Notes: generated by a model not told the origin, from the letters alone. 64,000 nucleotides of DNA from Azoarcus sp. L1K30 (GCF_018122735.1 NZ_JAGRRD010000001.1:1225987-1289986), one strand, 5' to 3'; numbered from the stretch's first letter, positions 25,220 through 35,068 are shown. Numbers and translations are program-made.

Positions 25220-26356
25220 ATGACATCTCCATCCCGCATCACCATCATCGGCGCCGGCTTCGGCGCGCTCTCCTGCGTCCGCGAAATCCGCAAGCGCGAC
25301 AGCATGGCCGAGATCACGCTGATCGCCCCCCGAGCCGAACTGCACTACCTGCCCGGCATCATCTGGATTCCGAGCGGCCTGCGCACGCGCGAACAGCTGA
25401 TCGTCCCCCTTGGTAACTTTTTCCGACGCATGAACGTCCGCCACGTGGCAGCCGAAGTGACCGGCCTGCGTGATGGCGGTCGTGTGGTAACCACCAGCGC
25501 CGGTGACTTCCCCAACGACGGGCTGGTGATCGCCAGCGGTGGGCGCTTCATCAAGAAGCTGCCCGGGATCGAACACGCCATCACCCCATGCGAGGGCATT
25601 GCTGCCGCAGAGCAGATTCGTGATCGTCTGCAGGCGCTGCAGGACGGCACCATCGCCGTGGGCTTTGCCGGCAATCCGAACGAACCTGCCGCGGTGCGCG
25701 GCGGGCCGATGTTCGAATTCCTGTTCGGTATCGACGAACAGCTCCGGCGCGAGGGCAGGCGCGACAAGTTCGAGCTGGTGTTCTTCAACCCCTCCAATGA
25801 ACCCGGCAACCGGCTCGGTCCGAAGGCCGTCAAGCACCTGCTCGCCGAGATGAAGCGGCGCGACATCCGTACCCACCTGGGCCACAAGATGAAGGGATTC
25901 GAGGCCAATCGCGTGCAGACCGAAGGCGGGTCGTTCCCGGCCGATCTGATCCTGTTCATGCCCGGCATGACCGGCAATGCCTGGTTCGACCAGACCGAAC
26001 TTCAACGCTCTCCGGGGGGCCTGTTGCAGGCCGACGCGCACTGCCGTGTCGCCGGCACCGAGCATGTTTACGTTGTCGGCGACTCCGGCAGCTTCCCCGG
26101 CCCGGACTGGATGCCCAAACAGGCCCACATGGCCGACCTGCAGGCCGCAGCTGCGGCCGAGAACCTGGTGACAGGCTTGCGCGGCGGAACGCCGTGCAAG
26201 ACGTTCAAGATTGAACTCATCTGCATCATCGATGCGATCGACCACGGCACGCTGGTGTTTCGCACCACACGGCGCCAGCTCATTCTGCCGCCGACCCGCC
26301 TCTTTCACTGGGTCAAGCGGCTCTTTGAAAGCACCTACCTGAAGAAATATCGATGA
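25220..26356 (+). CDS. SQR-like FAD-dependent oxidoreductase
   Basis: The 378-residue protein has an N-terminal FAD motif (RITIIGAGFGALSCVREI), a second conserved block (VYVVGDSGSFPGPDWMPKQA) and a C-terminal region ending in aromatic and basic residues that could contact the membrane. The layout matches sulfide:quinone oxidoreductase-like flavoproteins. Cysteines occur in AITPCEG and TPCKTF, but whether they form the SQR redox pair cannot be decided by eye. The start is the ATG before the Rossmann motif; no strong ribosome site is seen. It overlaps the haemoglobin gene by ATGA. Confidence 0.75.
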   Translation: MTSPSRITIIGAGFGALSCVREIRKRDSMAEITLIAPRAELHYLPGIIWIPSGLRTREQLIVPLGNFFRRMNVRHVAAEVTGLRDGGRVVTTSAGDFPNDGLVIASGGRFIKKLPGIEHAITPCEGIAAAEQIRDRLQALQDGTIAVGFAGNPNEPAAVRGGPMFEFLFGIDEQLRREGRRDKFELVFFNPSNEPGNRLGPKAVKHLLAEMKRRDIRTHLGHKMKGFEANRVQTEGGSFPADLILFMPGMTGNAWFDQTELQRSPGGLLQADAHCRVAGTEHVYVVGDSGSFPGPDWMPKQAHMADLQAAAAAENLVTGLRGGTPCKTFKIELICIIDAIDHGTLVFRTTRRQLILPPTRLFHWVKRLFESTYLKKYR

Positions 26357-26793
26357 CTACACTCCAAGCACACGTCACACCCTACGAAGCGCTGGGTGGC
26401 GCATCAGCCTTGCACCAGCTGGTATCTCGCTTCTATGAACTCATGGACACGCTGCCCGAGGCCTACGCCGTGCGCAAAATTCACCCGGAAAGCCTCGCCG
26501 GCAGCACCCGGAGCCTGTTCGAATTCCTGTCAGGCTGGCTAGGCGGGCCGTCCCTTTACATCGCCAAGAAGGGGCACCCACGATTGCGCATGCGACATGC
26601 CCCCTATGTGGTGGACCAGCGCATGCGCGACGAGTGGATGCTCTGCATGACGCAGGCGCTTACCGAGCAGGTGATCGATGCCGATTTGCGCGACGGACTC
26701 AACCATATCTTCTCCCAGATGGCCGATCACCTGATCAACACCGATGGCGGCTGTGGTTGCGCTGACGGTCATGGCCGAACAGTCGAACCGTAA
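26353..26793 (+). CDS. Group II truncated haemoglobin
   Basis: The 146-residue protein has the truncated globin pattern: YEALGGASALHQLVSRFYEL at the N-terminus, GPSLYIAKKGHPRLRMRHAP with the proximal histidine, and a DEWMLCMTQAL helix G tryptophan typical of group II. A short cysteine-containing tail (GGCGCADG) follows the globin fold. Group II globins bind oxygen, nitric oxide or sulfide. Translational coupling with the SQR-like flavoprotein suggests that they form a redox pair. Confidence 0.88.
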   Translation: MTTLQAHVTPYEALGGASALHQLVSRFYELMDTLPEAYAVRKIHPESLAGSTRSLFEFLSGWLGGPSLYIAKKGHPRLRMRHAPYVVDQRMRDEWMLCMTQALTEQVIDADLRDGLNHIFSQMADHLINTDGGCGCADGHGRTVEP

Positions 26794-26808
26794 GGCCTTG
26801 CGGTTCGA
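26783..26808 (+). terminator. Hairpin at the end of the truncated haemoglobin gene
   Basis: TCGAACCG and CGGTTCGA form a perfect eight-base stem around a ten-base loop, overlapping the stop codon. There is no T-run, so it may be an mRNA-stabilising hairpin rather than an intrinsic terminator. Confidence 0.35.
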
Positions 26809-26924
26809 GCGCTACGAGCACACGCGTCTGCACCATCACTGCAAGTCAGCGGTTCAGGCGTGGAGCCAAAGTTTGGCCGAGTCGGCCATGCCGCTGTACA
26901 AACGTCCACCAGCGGCCCCCATGA

Positions 26925-27548
26925 CTATTTTTTCAGCCGCTCAATGGCCAGCGTCAGTTCGGCGACCGACCGGAGATTCATCTTCGACATCAAATTGTGC
27001 CTATGAACCTTCACCGTGCTTTCCGTTACGCACAGGTCATAGGCGATGGCCTTGTTCTGCTTCCCCTGGGCGACCGCAAACATGATTTGCCTCTCGCGCG
27101 GGGTCAGGGTTTCGAAGCGTTGGCGCAGGGTTTCCGACTCGCTACGTTCGGTCGTCAGTTTGCTGACGCGCGAAAGCGCCACCGAAATCGCATCCAGCAG
27201 GTCCGTGTCATCGAACGGCTTGTTCAGAAAATCGATCGCGCCGGCCTTCATTGCGCGAACCGCAAGCGGAACGTCGCCGTGCCCGGTCACGAAGATGATC
27301 GGTATCTCGCGGCCAAGCCCCGCAATTTTCTCCTGCAGGGCCAGCCCGTCCAGACGGGGCATGCGCACATCCAGCACGAGACAGGACAGATCGCTCAGTG
27401 TGTCCTTTGCGAGGAACTCGAAGGGCGATGCAAAGACCTCCACCGCCATTCCGGCAGAACGAATCAGACTACTCAGGGATTCGCGAACCGACACATCGTC
27501 GTCGACCACATAGACCACAGGAATTGACGAAACCGGGTTTGTCGTCAT
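26925..27548 (-). CDS. tmoT: TodT/StyR-type response regulator
   Basis: The 207-residue protein has a receiver domain (VVYVVDDDVSVRESL with the phosphoacceptor Asp in CLVLDVRMPRLDG) and a LuxR/FixJ-type helix-turn-helix (ESTVKVHRHNLMSKMNLRSV). It is the partner of the hybrid kinase upstream, whose stop overlaps its start (ATGA). By family it activates the promoter of the linked toluene pathway. The symbol follows the tmoST naming for monooxygenase-linked systems. Confidence 0.88.
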   Translation of the reverse strand: MTTNPVSSIPVVYVVDDDVSVRESLSSLIRSAGMAVEVFASPFEFLAKDTLSDLSCLVLDVRMPRLDGLALQEKIAGLGREIPIIFVTGHGDVPLAVRAMKAGAIDFLNKPFDDTDLLDAISVALSRVSKLTTERSESETLRQRFETLTPRERQIMFAVAQGKQNKAIAYDLCVTESTVKVHRHNLMSKMNLRSVAELTLAIERLKK

Positions 27549-30436
27549 GCGCTGACCGGAAGGTTGAATACGAAAGTTGCGCCCATGCCAGGTGTTGTTT
27601 CCAGCCAGAGCCTCCCGCCATGGTTTTCGATGATCGAACGGCTGATGGCCAATCCCATACCCAAACCACCTCCCTTGGTCGAAAAAAGGGCGTTGAAGAT
27701 CGTCGCCTCGATCTCAGGCGGAATACCCGGACCGGTATCGTTGAATGAGAAGCGTGCCCCATCCAATGGGTCGGACACCACGGTAATCGTCAGCGTCCGG
27801 TCACGGGATGGGTGATCGCGCATTGCCTCTACCGCGTTGACGACCAGGTTGAGCATGACCTGCTGCAATTGAATCAAGTCGGCCTCCAGCCTCGGCAGAT
27901 CCGGTGCGATCGACACATCAATTGCGACGCCGGCCTCGAGCAACAAAGTCTGCAGCATCAACAACAGGTCGTCGAGCATGCGCCTCACATCGACGACCTC
28001 GTGCTTGATGCCGCCCATGCTGAGAAAATTGCGGATGCGTGCAATGACCTCCCCCGCCAGGCTGGCGTCACGGTTCATCCGATTCAGTGCAGCGGCCACC
28101 TCGTCGAGGTCCGGCGTCTCCCGTGCCAGCCACCGTATCGCAGCCTTGCTGTTGGTAGTGATGGCGGCAAGCGGCTGATTCACTTCGTGGGCGATGGACG
28201 CGACCAATTCACCCATGGTCGTAAATCGCGAGACCCTGGCCAACTCCGCCTGGGTGGCCGCGAGAGCACTTTCCGCTTTCTTGCGGGAACTGACATCCTC
28301 GACAATGACCGCCAGTCGTGGGCCCTCCCGGTCGACCGCGGGAATCAGTGAAACGCTGACATTCGCCCAGAAGAAGCCGCCGCTCCGCGTTTCATAGCGC
28401 TTCTGTACGTGGTAGTTGTCGATGACCCCGTCGAACAGGCCATCGACGTTCCGCTTGGTCATCGCCCGTTGCGACTCGTCGCTGATATCGACAAAGGAAA
28501 CGCCGACAATCTCCGTTTCGTCGTAACCGAGCATGCGTTGCAAGGCGGGATTGGCTTTCAGTATTCGTCCCGCCCGGTCTGCCAGCGCAATGCCAACCGC
28601 GGTATTCCTGTATAGCCCCTGCCACCGGCGCTCCGAGATCTGCAAGGCGACGAGGCCTTCCTGCAGCGACTTTCGGCTGGCGACCAGCCCGGCAGTCAAT
28701 TCGCACACATCGGAGGCCTGGGAGTTGAGCTCCTTCTGGAGAATATCAACCATCCGCTTTACCGTTACCAAGTTGCGGACGCGCGCCCGCAACTCCTGCG
28801 GCGAGAACGGCTTCGTCACATAGTCCTGCACCAGTTCCTCCAGGAGCGTCTCGCGCAGTACGTCGTCGGCGCGTGCCGAGAGGACTAGAACCGGAATGTT
28901 CGGAAGGCGTCCGCTGGCACGCATCTCCCTGACGAACTGTTCGCCATCGCAGAAAGGCATCATCAAGTCGGTGATCACCAGATCCGGCGGGCTTTCCAGT
29001 ACCGACGAGCGCGCCACCGCACCGTTCTCGGCGAGCGTGACGTTGTAGTCGTCGATCAATACGTCGTAGAGAAAATGACGCAGATCCGGGTTGTCTTCCA
29101 CGACCAGGACCCTCGGGCTGCCTGGCTTGTCGCCCATCGCGGTCGGAACCTGCGGTTCGCTGTGATCGATCGTCTGAACGAAAGTGGCTGCCACCTCCTC
29201 ACTTCTCTCCCGCACGAAGGCGCCTTTCGGGGCACGAATGGGCATCTCCACCTGGAAGATCGCGCCCCCGCCAAGCGCATCCAGCACTACGACCGTCCCG
29301 ACATGGAGTTCCACGAACTCCTTGACGATGTTCAGACCCAGACCACTACCGCTGCCCGAAAGGGCATCCTGTCCCTGCGCGAAGCGCGAGAAGATCTGCT
29401 CTTTCATCTGCTGCGGGACACCGGGGCCGTTGTCCTGCACGCTCAGCAGGAAGCGACGATTCGCCACACGACCGATCGAGCAGCGAATGCGGCCGCCAGC
29501 GGGCGTGAACTTGAAGGCATTGGAGAGAAGGTTGGCCAGGATCCGCACCAGCTTCGCGCGATCGACATCCGCGTAAAGTTCGTCGGCACCTTCAATCAGC
29601 AAGGAGATCGATCGTTCCTCGGCCTCGGCAGCAAAACCGGCCGCCACCTCCCTGAGCAGGGCAGTCACATTGGCGCAGATATACGCCATGGGCATTTGTT
29701 GCGCATCGATCCGGGCCAGGTCAAGGAGGTTATTGACCTGCTGCAGCAACGACTGGGCATTGCGCTTGATTGTCGTCAGTCGAAAGCGCTCTCGCTCCCC
29801 CTGCGAAGGGGCTTCCTTCAGGAGTTGGTCGACCGGGCCCAGAATCAGCGCCAGAGGCGTCCGCAACTCGTGGCTGACGTTGGCGAAGAACTTGGTCTTG
29901 AACCCGTCGATCTCGCGCAGCTTCTCGAGCGCCAACTGCAGCTCGCCGTTCTTGCGGGTCAACTCGGCCTCGATGGCGATCTTTTCGGTGATGTTCCGCC
30001 CCTCCGGAAGCAGGAAGGCAACACGCCCTTCGTCGTCACGAATCGGTGTCAGGGAGAAATCGACGACGATGATCTTCTTCCCTTGGAGCTCGCCGTAGAC
30101 TTCTATGTCGCAGCGCACGAACTCGCCCTGCCCGGCCCGGTCGACCATCGCCCTCACACGATTTCTCGACTCTTCCGAAACGGCCCACCAGCGAGCCTCC
30201 CAGAACGGCTTCCCGACAACATCATCCAGACCGATTCCCGCGCCCTCCAGAGCGGCCCGGTTGATCTCAAGAACAATGCCATTGACATCGAGAAGACCAA
30301 GAAACTGGTACATGGCGTCAAGGATGATGCGGGCGAGCTTTTGCCGACGAACCTCGGCGGTGTCGTCCGGGGCAAGCTTCACCCCTCTTACGGACGCTTG
30401 CGCGTCCGTGCTCGGAAGCATTGGATCAGTTCTCAT
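27545..30436 (-). CDS. tmoS: TodS/TmoS-type hybrid sensor histidine kinase
   Basis: The 963-residue protein has the unusual TodS order: PAS 1 (about 35-150, the aromatic-binding sensor in this family), histidine kinase 1 (His189 in FFANVSHELRTPL) with ATPase domain, a receiver domain (Asp near 500 in DLVITDLMMPFCDG), PAS 2, and histidine kinase 2 (SIAHEVNQPLAAITTNSKA). The start at ATG 30436 has GGAG five bases upstream; a GTG two codons earlier is less likely. No transmembrane helix is seen, as expected for the cytoplasmic TodS group. It should sense toluene-like effectors and control the tmo operon. Confidence 0.92.
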   Translation of the reverse strand: MRTDPMLPSTDAQASVRGVKLAPDDTAEVRRQKLARIILDAMYQFLGLLDVNGIVLEINRAALEGAGIGLDDVVGKPFWEARWWAVSEESRNRVRAMVDRAGQGEFVRCDIEVYGELQGKKIIVVDFSLTPIRDDEGRVAFLLPEGRNITEKIAIEAELTRKNGELQLALEKLREIDGFKTKFFANVSHELRTPLALILGPVDQLLKEAPSQGERERFRLTTIKRNAQSLLQQVNNLLDLARIDAQQMPMAYICANVTALLREVAAGFAAEAEERSISLLIEGADELYADVDRAKLVRILANLLSNAFKFTPAGGRIRCSIGRVANRRFLLSVQDNGPGVPQQMKEQIFSRFAQGQDALSGSGSGLGLNIVKEFVELHVGTVVVLDALGGGAIFQVEMPIRAPKGAFVRERSEEVAATFVQTIDHSEPQVPTAMGDKPGSPRVLVVEDNPDLRHFLYDVLIDDYNVTLAENGAVARSSVLESPPDLVITDLMMPFCDGEQFVREMRASGRLPNIPVLVLSARADDVLRETLLEELVQDYVTKPFSPQELRARVRNLVTVKRMVDILQKELNSQASDVCELTAGLVASRKSLQEGLVALQISERRWQGLYRNTAVGIALADRAGRILKANPALQRMLGYDETEIVGVSFVDISDESQRAMTKRNVDGLFDGVIDNYHVQKRYETRSGGFFWANVSVSLIPAVDREGPRLAVIVEDVSSRKKAESALAATQAELARVSRFTTMGELVASIAHEVNQPLAAITTNSKAAIRWLARETPDLDEVAAALNRMNRDASLAGEVIARIRNFLSMGGIKHEVVDVRRMLDDLLLMLQTLLLEAGVAIDVSIAPDLPRLEADLIQLQQVMLNLVVNAVEAMRDHPSRDRTLTITVVSDPLDGARFSFNDTGPGIPPEIEATIFNALFSTKGGGLGMGLAISRSIIENHGGRLWLETTPGMGATFVFNLPVSA

Positions 30437-30630
30437 CCGCACTCCATCGAGTCGCGTTGTTATTCGGAGATTGGGGCCTTTTACGGCAATTCAATTCAAG
30501 ACCCCATCTACCGATCCGGGCAAGGCGGTCGCACCTCGCCATCAAGAGTCAAAACTGCATGTTCCTCTCCACAAAAAAAAGAGGCGAGCAAGCACTCGCC
30601 TGAACCATCGGAGGATGGGGGAACCGGACT

Positions 30631-32007
30631 TCAGAAGCTGTAACGCAGATTCACCGTAGCGTTGTCCTGGGCATGGGAAACCTTGATCGGGTCGGAGGTA
30701 TTGGGGGGACCGGCGTTATCCATGGTTTCTTCGAATGCGTGGGAATAGGCAAAATCAAGCTTGCTCCGTTTCGAGAACGAATAGGTGAAACCGGCCGACA
30801 GGTGTCTTGAAGGAATTGCCGGAATCACTGCGAACAGCGTGGACCTGGACAATGCCTGGCTGGCCAGGCGCAAGCCGCCACGAACGGTCCATTGATCGTT
30901 GACCTCGTAGGCCGCGCCAAGCGACAGGATCGTCTGGTCCTCGTAGTTCTGGGGCAGGAGGATATTGATGTTGCCGCCGGCATCGGCGACAAAGGACACC
31001 TTGATATCCTTCATCACGCTTTTCCAGAAGACCCGCGACACATCGGCGGCAACCGTCCACTGCGGCGTCGGGCGGTGGCTGACGCCCAGATCGAGATGTG
31101 CGGGCATCTGGAAGTCCTTGATGCGGATCTTCCCGTCGAATGCAATCTGGCCCGCGGCGCCGTCGATCGCAGTCAGCGTCGCCCGCCCCTCCATGTCGTT
31201 CATCCGGCTCCTGAACGTGTAGGATGCCCCCAAAGTCGTCTCCGGTGCGACCCGATAGATTGTCCCGACTTTTCCGCCAAAGCCCCAGGAATCGACACCA
31301 CTCGCCAACATCCGGTCCTTGGTCAGGCTGAAGTGGGCGCCCCGCAGGTCCGGCAAGCCGCCGAGGGCGCCCACCAGCGATCCGGACACCCGTCCGGCCC
31401 CGATCAGGCTACCGACCTGGTCGGCCCCCAGCAGCAGATCGAGGTTGAGTCCTTCCCACATCGCATCGATGCTGCCGCCTATCGTCACCTTGTCGCTGGC
31501 CTGAAAACTCGCGGCAAAGGGAATATTGAGCACCAGGAGACGACTCGAATTCTCCAGTCCGGTCGCGAGGCCGCCGGTAGCACGTGACAGAAAACTGTCA
31601 TTGCCGTACTCAGTGCCGAGACCACCCTGGGCAAAAGCCCCGACACCGAAGGTCCACGGCCCGAAGCGTCTGGCGTATGCCGCCTCGGGTGCCACATACG
31701 GCCCCCGGTTATTGGACTGCGTTTCCGAGGACACGCGTTCACCGGTCGCCCGGTTTCTGACATCGATATCGGTTGTCACCAGATCGAGACCAAGCATCGC
31801 CTGCTCACCTTCCGGCATCAGCGACAGCGTAGCCGGATTGGTCATCATGCCGGCTGGTCCGACATCATGTGCCACGGCGGTGCCACCCATCGAACGCGAA
31901 ATCGCCCCGAAGCCTTCCAGCCGGAAGACATCCGTCGCACACGCCGGGTGACTTGCTGCGGCCACGGCTATCCCCAGTGGCAATAAAACCATCATTCTTC
32001 TGATCAT
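30631..32007 (-). CDS. tmoX: FadL/TodX-type outer-membrane aromatic hydrocarbon porin
   Basis: The 458-residue protein has a signal peptide (MIRRMMVLLPLGIAVAAASH) and the FadL N-terminal plug pattern (FRLEGFGAISRSMGGTAVAH then NPATLSLMPEG). The C-terminus ends in an alternating strand with terminal Phe (NATVNLRYSF), the outer-membrane barrel signature. TodX and TbuX homologues ease uptake of toluene and benzene. It is placed after tmoF and before the sensor genes, unlike the tmoX-first order known from Pseudomonas mendocina. The start at 32007 gives a clean signal peptide. Confidence 0.88.
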   Translation of the reverse strand: MIRRMMVLLPLGIAVAAASHPACATDVFRLEGFGAISRSMGGTAVAHDVGPAGMMTNPATLSLMPEGEQAMLGLDLVTTDIDVRNRATGERVSSETQSNNRGPYVAPEAAYARRFGPWTFGVGAFAQGGLGTEYGNDSFLSRATGGLATGLENSSRLLVLNIPFAASFQASDKVTIGGSIDAMWEGLNLDLLLGADQVGSLIGAGRVSGSLVGALGGLPDLRGAHFSLTKDRMLASGVDSWGFGGKVGTIYRVAPETTLGASYTFRSRMNDMEGRATLTAIDGAAGQIAFDGKIRIKDFQMPAHLDLGVSHRPTPQWTVAADVSRVFWKSVMKDIKVSFVADAGGNINILLPQNYEDQTILSLGAAYEVNDQWTVRGGLRLASQALSRSTLFAVIPAIPSRHLSAGFTYSFSKRSKLDFAYSHAFEETMDNAGPPNTSDPIKVSHAQDNATVNLRYSF

Positions 32008-32078
32008 TTCCGTCATTTCCTCAGTTGTTGAGGTGCGAAGAACTTGAATTCCCCAGGACCTCCAAGACACAGCGCGCC

Positions 32079-33095
32079 TCAAAAGAAGCGATCAAAGTGG
32101 ATCTGATCGAAGGGCACCCGGTGGCCGATCATCAGCATTTCTTGAAGGGCCTGGGTCATCGGCGGCGGTCCGGCAAAGTAGAATTCGTAGTTCGCCAGTT
32201 CAGTCGGGAGCAGACGCGCCACGGCGTCGTGCACATAGCCGATCTCACCGCTCCAGCCGCCTTCGTCACCTGGCAGCGAGACCACCGGGATGTAGACGAT
32301 CTGCCCGTCGCGATGGTCGAGCGCATCGAGCATCGACTCACCGCAGACATCGCGAGGCGTCCGTGCGCCATAGAAGAAGTGCAGTTTCCTCCCGTTGAGC
32401 AGACCTGCCTCCGCTGCCCCGCGAGCGATCGAGATCATCGGTGCCAATCCGGAGCCGCCTGCAACGCAGACGATGTCACGTGGCGATCCAGTACGCAGGT
32501 AGGCCAGACCGTAAGGACCATCGAGACCGATCTCGTCGCCCTCGACCAGCTTCTCGAAAAGCACATGGGAGCCCTGCCCGTGAAGAACCCGGCGAATCTG
32601 GAAATGCCACTCCCGCCCTTCATTGGCTGTATTCGACAAGGAGTAGGCTCGCGAAGCGGCGAGTCCGGGCAGGTCGAGCATGGCAAACTGGCCCGGCAGG
32701 AATCTCGCATCGCTTTCCGAACGAAAGCGGAACTCCCGGATGTCGTGCGTGATGTCCCGCGTGCCGACAAGTCGGGCACGCTGTCGTCGGGGAAGGATCC
32801 TCGGCTGATATTCCGGCGCCGTCGCGGCCTTGATGGTTACCGGACCCAGAGCCCGGCACTGGCAGGCGAGGTGGCGGCCACGTTTGCGATCACGCTCACC
32901 CAAGCCCGGCGCACCCGGCCATTGGGTCTCTATCTCGCCATTCATCAGTTCGAACTTGCAGCCGCCACAGCCGCCGGAATTGCACTCGTACGAAAGGCCC
33001 AATCCGGCGCGCAATGCCGCACGCAGGATGGTGTCTCCCTCCGCTTGCTCGAATACCGAGCCGTCCTTCTCGTTCCGGATGGTTGGTTTGTCCAT
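32079..33095 (-). CDS. tmoF: Toluene monooxygenase NADH reductase subunit
   Basis: The 338-residue protein has an N-terminal plant-type [2Fe-2S] domain (LSYECNSGGCGGCKFEL), an FAD domain (RAYSLSN) and an NAD domain (VAGGSGLAPMISIARG). It ends in MIGHRVPFDQIHFDRFF, which closely matches TmoF. It passes electrons from NADH to the Rieske ferredoxin TmoC. The start at 33095 is chosen because the ferredoxin domain begins right after it; no strong ribosome site is present. Confidence 0.92.
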   Translation of the reverse strand: MDKPTIRNEKDGSVFEQAEGDTILRAALRAGLGLSYECNSGGCGGCKFELMNGEIETQWPGAPGLGERDRKRGRHLACQCRALGPVTIKAATAPEYQPRILPRRQRARLVGTRDITHDIREFRFRSESDARFLPGQFAMLDLPGLAASRAYSLSNTANEGREWHFQIRRVLHGQGSHVLFEKLVEGDEIGLDGPYGLAYLRTGSPRDIVCVAGGSGLAPMISIARGAAEAGLLNGRKLHFFYGARTPRDVCGESMLDALDHRDGQIVYIPVVSLPGDEGGWSGEIGYVHDAVARLLPTELANYEFYFAGPPPMTQALQEMLMIGHRVPFDQIHFDRFF

Positions 33096-33171
33096 ATGAA
33101 CACCAATCTCTAGGTCGAGCTTGACCCGCGCCGTCAGGTGCCGGCCAATCCTCGAATTGCTGAAAGACTGC

Positions 33172-34158
33172 TTAGAGTCCCAGTGAACGACGGAAGTCGC
33201 GTGTCGCCGCCTTCGCCTCTTCACTTCCCCCGGCCACGTCAGGCAACGTGGCGCAATAGGCATCGATGGCTTTGTCCGCCAACGGCTCCCACCTGGCGAT
33301 CCAGCTCTGGATCAGTTCCAGGTTGCCCGGGTTTTCCAGCGCCATCTTGACGAAGACAGCAATCCACCTGCGATGGCGGGCCGCATCGATCAACTGTGCG
33401 TCGGTCAGCAGGCCGAGCAAGGTGTCGCCGTTGTGGCGGGCGGACTCGCCCAGCTTGCGCAGCACGGCCTCCTCGATGGCCGGCTTGGCCACCAGGTTGA
33501 GGACGACGATCGCCTCGCCCCAACCCCACACCGTCAGCGCCTTTTCCATGAGTTCGCGAAAGCCCTGCCAAACCGGATCGGTTTCCCAGTACATGCGCTC
33601 GTCGACCGCGAACCCCTTGTCGGGAAAGGCGTTCGACAGCTCCCGGGTGCGATAGGCGGTGTGGCTGAGCCAGCGAAAGCTGTCGGCCATCTGGAAATAA
33701 TTGCAGTTCGTTATGGTACTGGCCGGCGAAGTCTGCCCGACGTAGGCGGACGCCATCTGAACGGTATGGAACAGGTAGCGGGACGGCGTATAGAAGCGCG
33801 CCAGCGTTCCCGCCCAGCGCGCGTCGAGCGCAAGGTCGTGTTCGCGCTCGTTGAATTGATCGAAGAGGCCGAAGACGTACGTCTCCTGTCCGTCCTGCAT
33901 CATGTTGTAGGTGCGGTAGACCACCTCTTCCGGGTCGCGGAAGACATTCCAGTCCGGGTGCTTGAGCGCGGTACCGAAGGTGTTCTTCTTGTACCAGGCA
34001 TTCATGAACATGTCGGGATCGAGCTCGTACGGCGCATTTGCATCCCGATCGTTGTAGTGCAGGTTGGCACTGACGATCTCATATTCACTCGGCTTGCGAC
34101 GGCGCGCAGCGAGATGGCTCCAGGTCTTGAGCGGCTTCAGTATTTGGACTTCCGACAT
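33172..34158 (-). CDS. tmoE: Toluene monooxygenase hydroxylase beta (small) subunit
   Basis: The 328-residue protein is the non-catalytic hydroxylase subunit of the bacterial multicomponent monooxygenases. It shows the family blocks LKTWSHLAARRRKPSEYEIV at the N-terminus and DERMYWETDPVWQGFRELME in the middle. It has no diiron ligands, as expected, and forms the (alpha beta gamma)2 hydroxylase with TmoA and TmoB. It lies between tmoD and tmoF on the minus strand. Confidence 0.93.
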   Translation of the reverse strand: MSEVQILKPLKTWSHLAARRRKPSEYEIVSANLHYNDRDANAPYELDPDMFMNAWYKKNTFGTALKHPDWNVFRDPEEVVYRTYNMMQDGQETYVFGLFDQFNEREHDLALDARWAGTLARFYTPSRYLFHTVQMASAYVGQTSPASTITNCNYFQMADSFRWLSHTAYRTRELSNAFPDKGFAVDERMYWETDPVWQGFRELMEKALTVWGWGEAIVVLNLVAKPAIEEAVLRKLGESARHNGDTLLGLLTDAQLIDAARHRRWIAVFVKMALENPGNLELIQSWIARWEPLADKAIDAYCATLPDVAGGSEEAKAATRDFRRSLGL

Positions 34159-34212
34159 TCTTGTCTCCTCTCTTTTTCAGGTCTTGGCAGGCCGCTGGCA
34201 CTGCTCCGTGGC

Positions 34213-34527
34213 CTAAACTCTTTTCACGAAATAGAAGCGGACTGAGTTGTCACCGCTTTCGATCTGCCCGGCGAAAGAGCTCAGATCAACTTCCAGATCG
34301 TTCATCTTGAACGGGCGCCCCAACTCCTCCTCGATGGTTTCCCGGTGCAGCACCATCTCGTGTTCGGTGTGGATGCGGATATAGGCCCGCTTGTCCTCGA
34401 CGAAGACCTCCTTCCCCGGGTTATCCACCTTTGCCGCCTCGATGACCGCCATCGCCAGGTCGCCGGCACGCATGACCGGCCCGACCAGATTGTTGTGATA
34501 GGCCTGCGCGGAACTTGTAACGCTCAT
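34213..34527 (-). CDS. tmoD: Toluene monooxygenase effector protein
   Basis: The 104-residue protein is the cofactor-free effector of the MmoB/DmpM/TmoD family. The segment VGPVMRAGDLAMAVIEAAK followed by KRAYIRIHTEHEMVLHR is characteristic. It binds the hydroxylase and tunes turnover and regiospecificity. GAGGAGGAAG just before ATG 34527 fixes the start; the longer upstream frame is not coding. Confidence 0.92.
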   Translation of the reverse strand: MSVTSSAQAYHNNLVGPVMRAGDLAMAVIEAAKVDNPGKEVFVEDKRAYIRIHTEHEMVLHRETIEEELGRPFKMNDLEVDLSSFAGQIESGDNSVRFYFVKRV

Positions 34528-34689
34528 TGCTTCCTCCTCGTTTTCCTTCAAGTCTGGCCCGCCCAGCCGGCTCGCCAGTCCGTAAGAACATGGCACCTGG
34601 ACCCGCCCCCTGGCCCCGGCGGGTACGTTCCGATCCGACTTGTCCTCTCCACATCTCGTGCCCTTGTCCGAATGGAAGGGCAAGCGATC

Positions 34690-35025
34690 TCAGGTATGGG
34701 CGAACAAGGGCTCGACGCCTTCGGTGTCCACCAGGACCTCGTCTCCGTCCACCCTGACCGGATACTCGGCAAGGGCGCAGTCGTCCGGGTTGATGCCTTT
34801 TCCGGTGCAGGCATCGAACTGCCACAGATGCGCCCGGCAGATCACCTTCTTGCCGTCGAACTGGCCTTCCACCAGCGGAATATCCTGGTGCGGGCAGATG
34901 CCCTGGAACGCCTTGATGCCGCCCCCTTCGCCGCACACCAGCAGGACTTCGTGGCCGTCGACGCTGAACGACTCCATTTCCCCTTCCCAGAGGTCATCGA
35001 GCGTGCATACCTTCCTGAACCCCAT
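34690..35025 (-). CDS. tmoC: Toluene monooxygenase Rieske ferredoxin
   Basis: The 111-residue protein carries the Rieske [2Fe-2S] ligands: GICPHQDIPL (Cys-x-His) and VICRAHLWQFD (Cys-x2-His). It shuttles electrons from TmoF to the hydroxylase. Length and gene position (third of tmoABCDEF) match the family. Confidence 0.94.
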   Translation of the reverse strand: MGFRKVCTLDDLWEGEMESFSVDGHEVLLVCGEGGGIKAFQGICPHQDIPLVEGQFDGKKVICRAHLWQFDACTGKGINPDDCALAEYPVRVDGDEVLVDTEGVEPLFAHT

Positions 35026-35068
35026 GTCTGCTCCTGTCTCTTGTTATGGGCAAATCGTCCGCAAGCAC

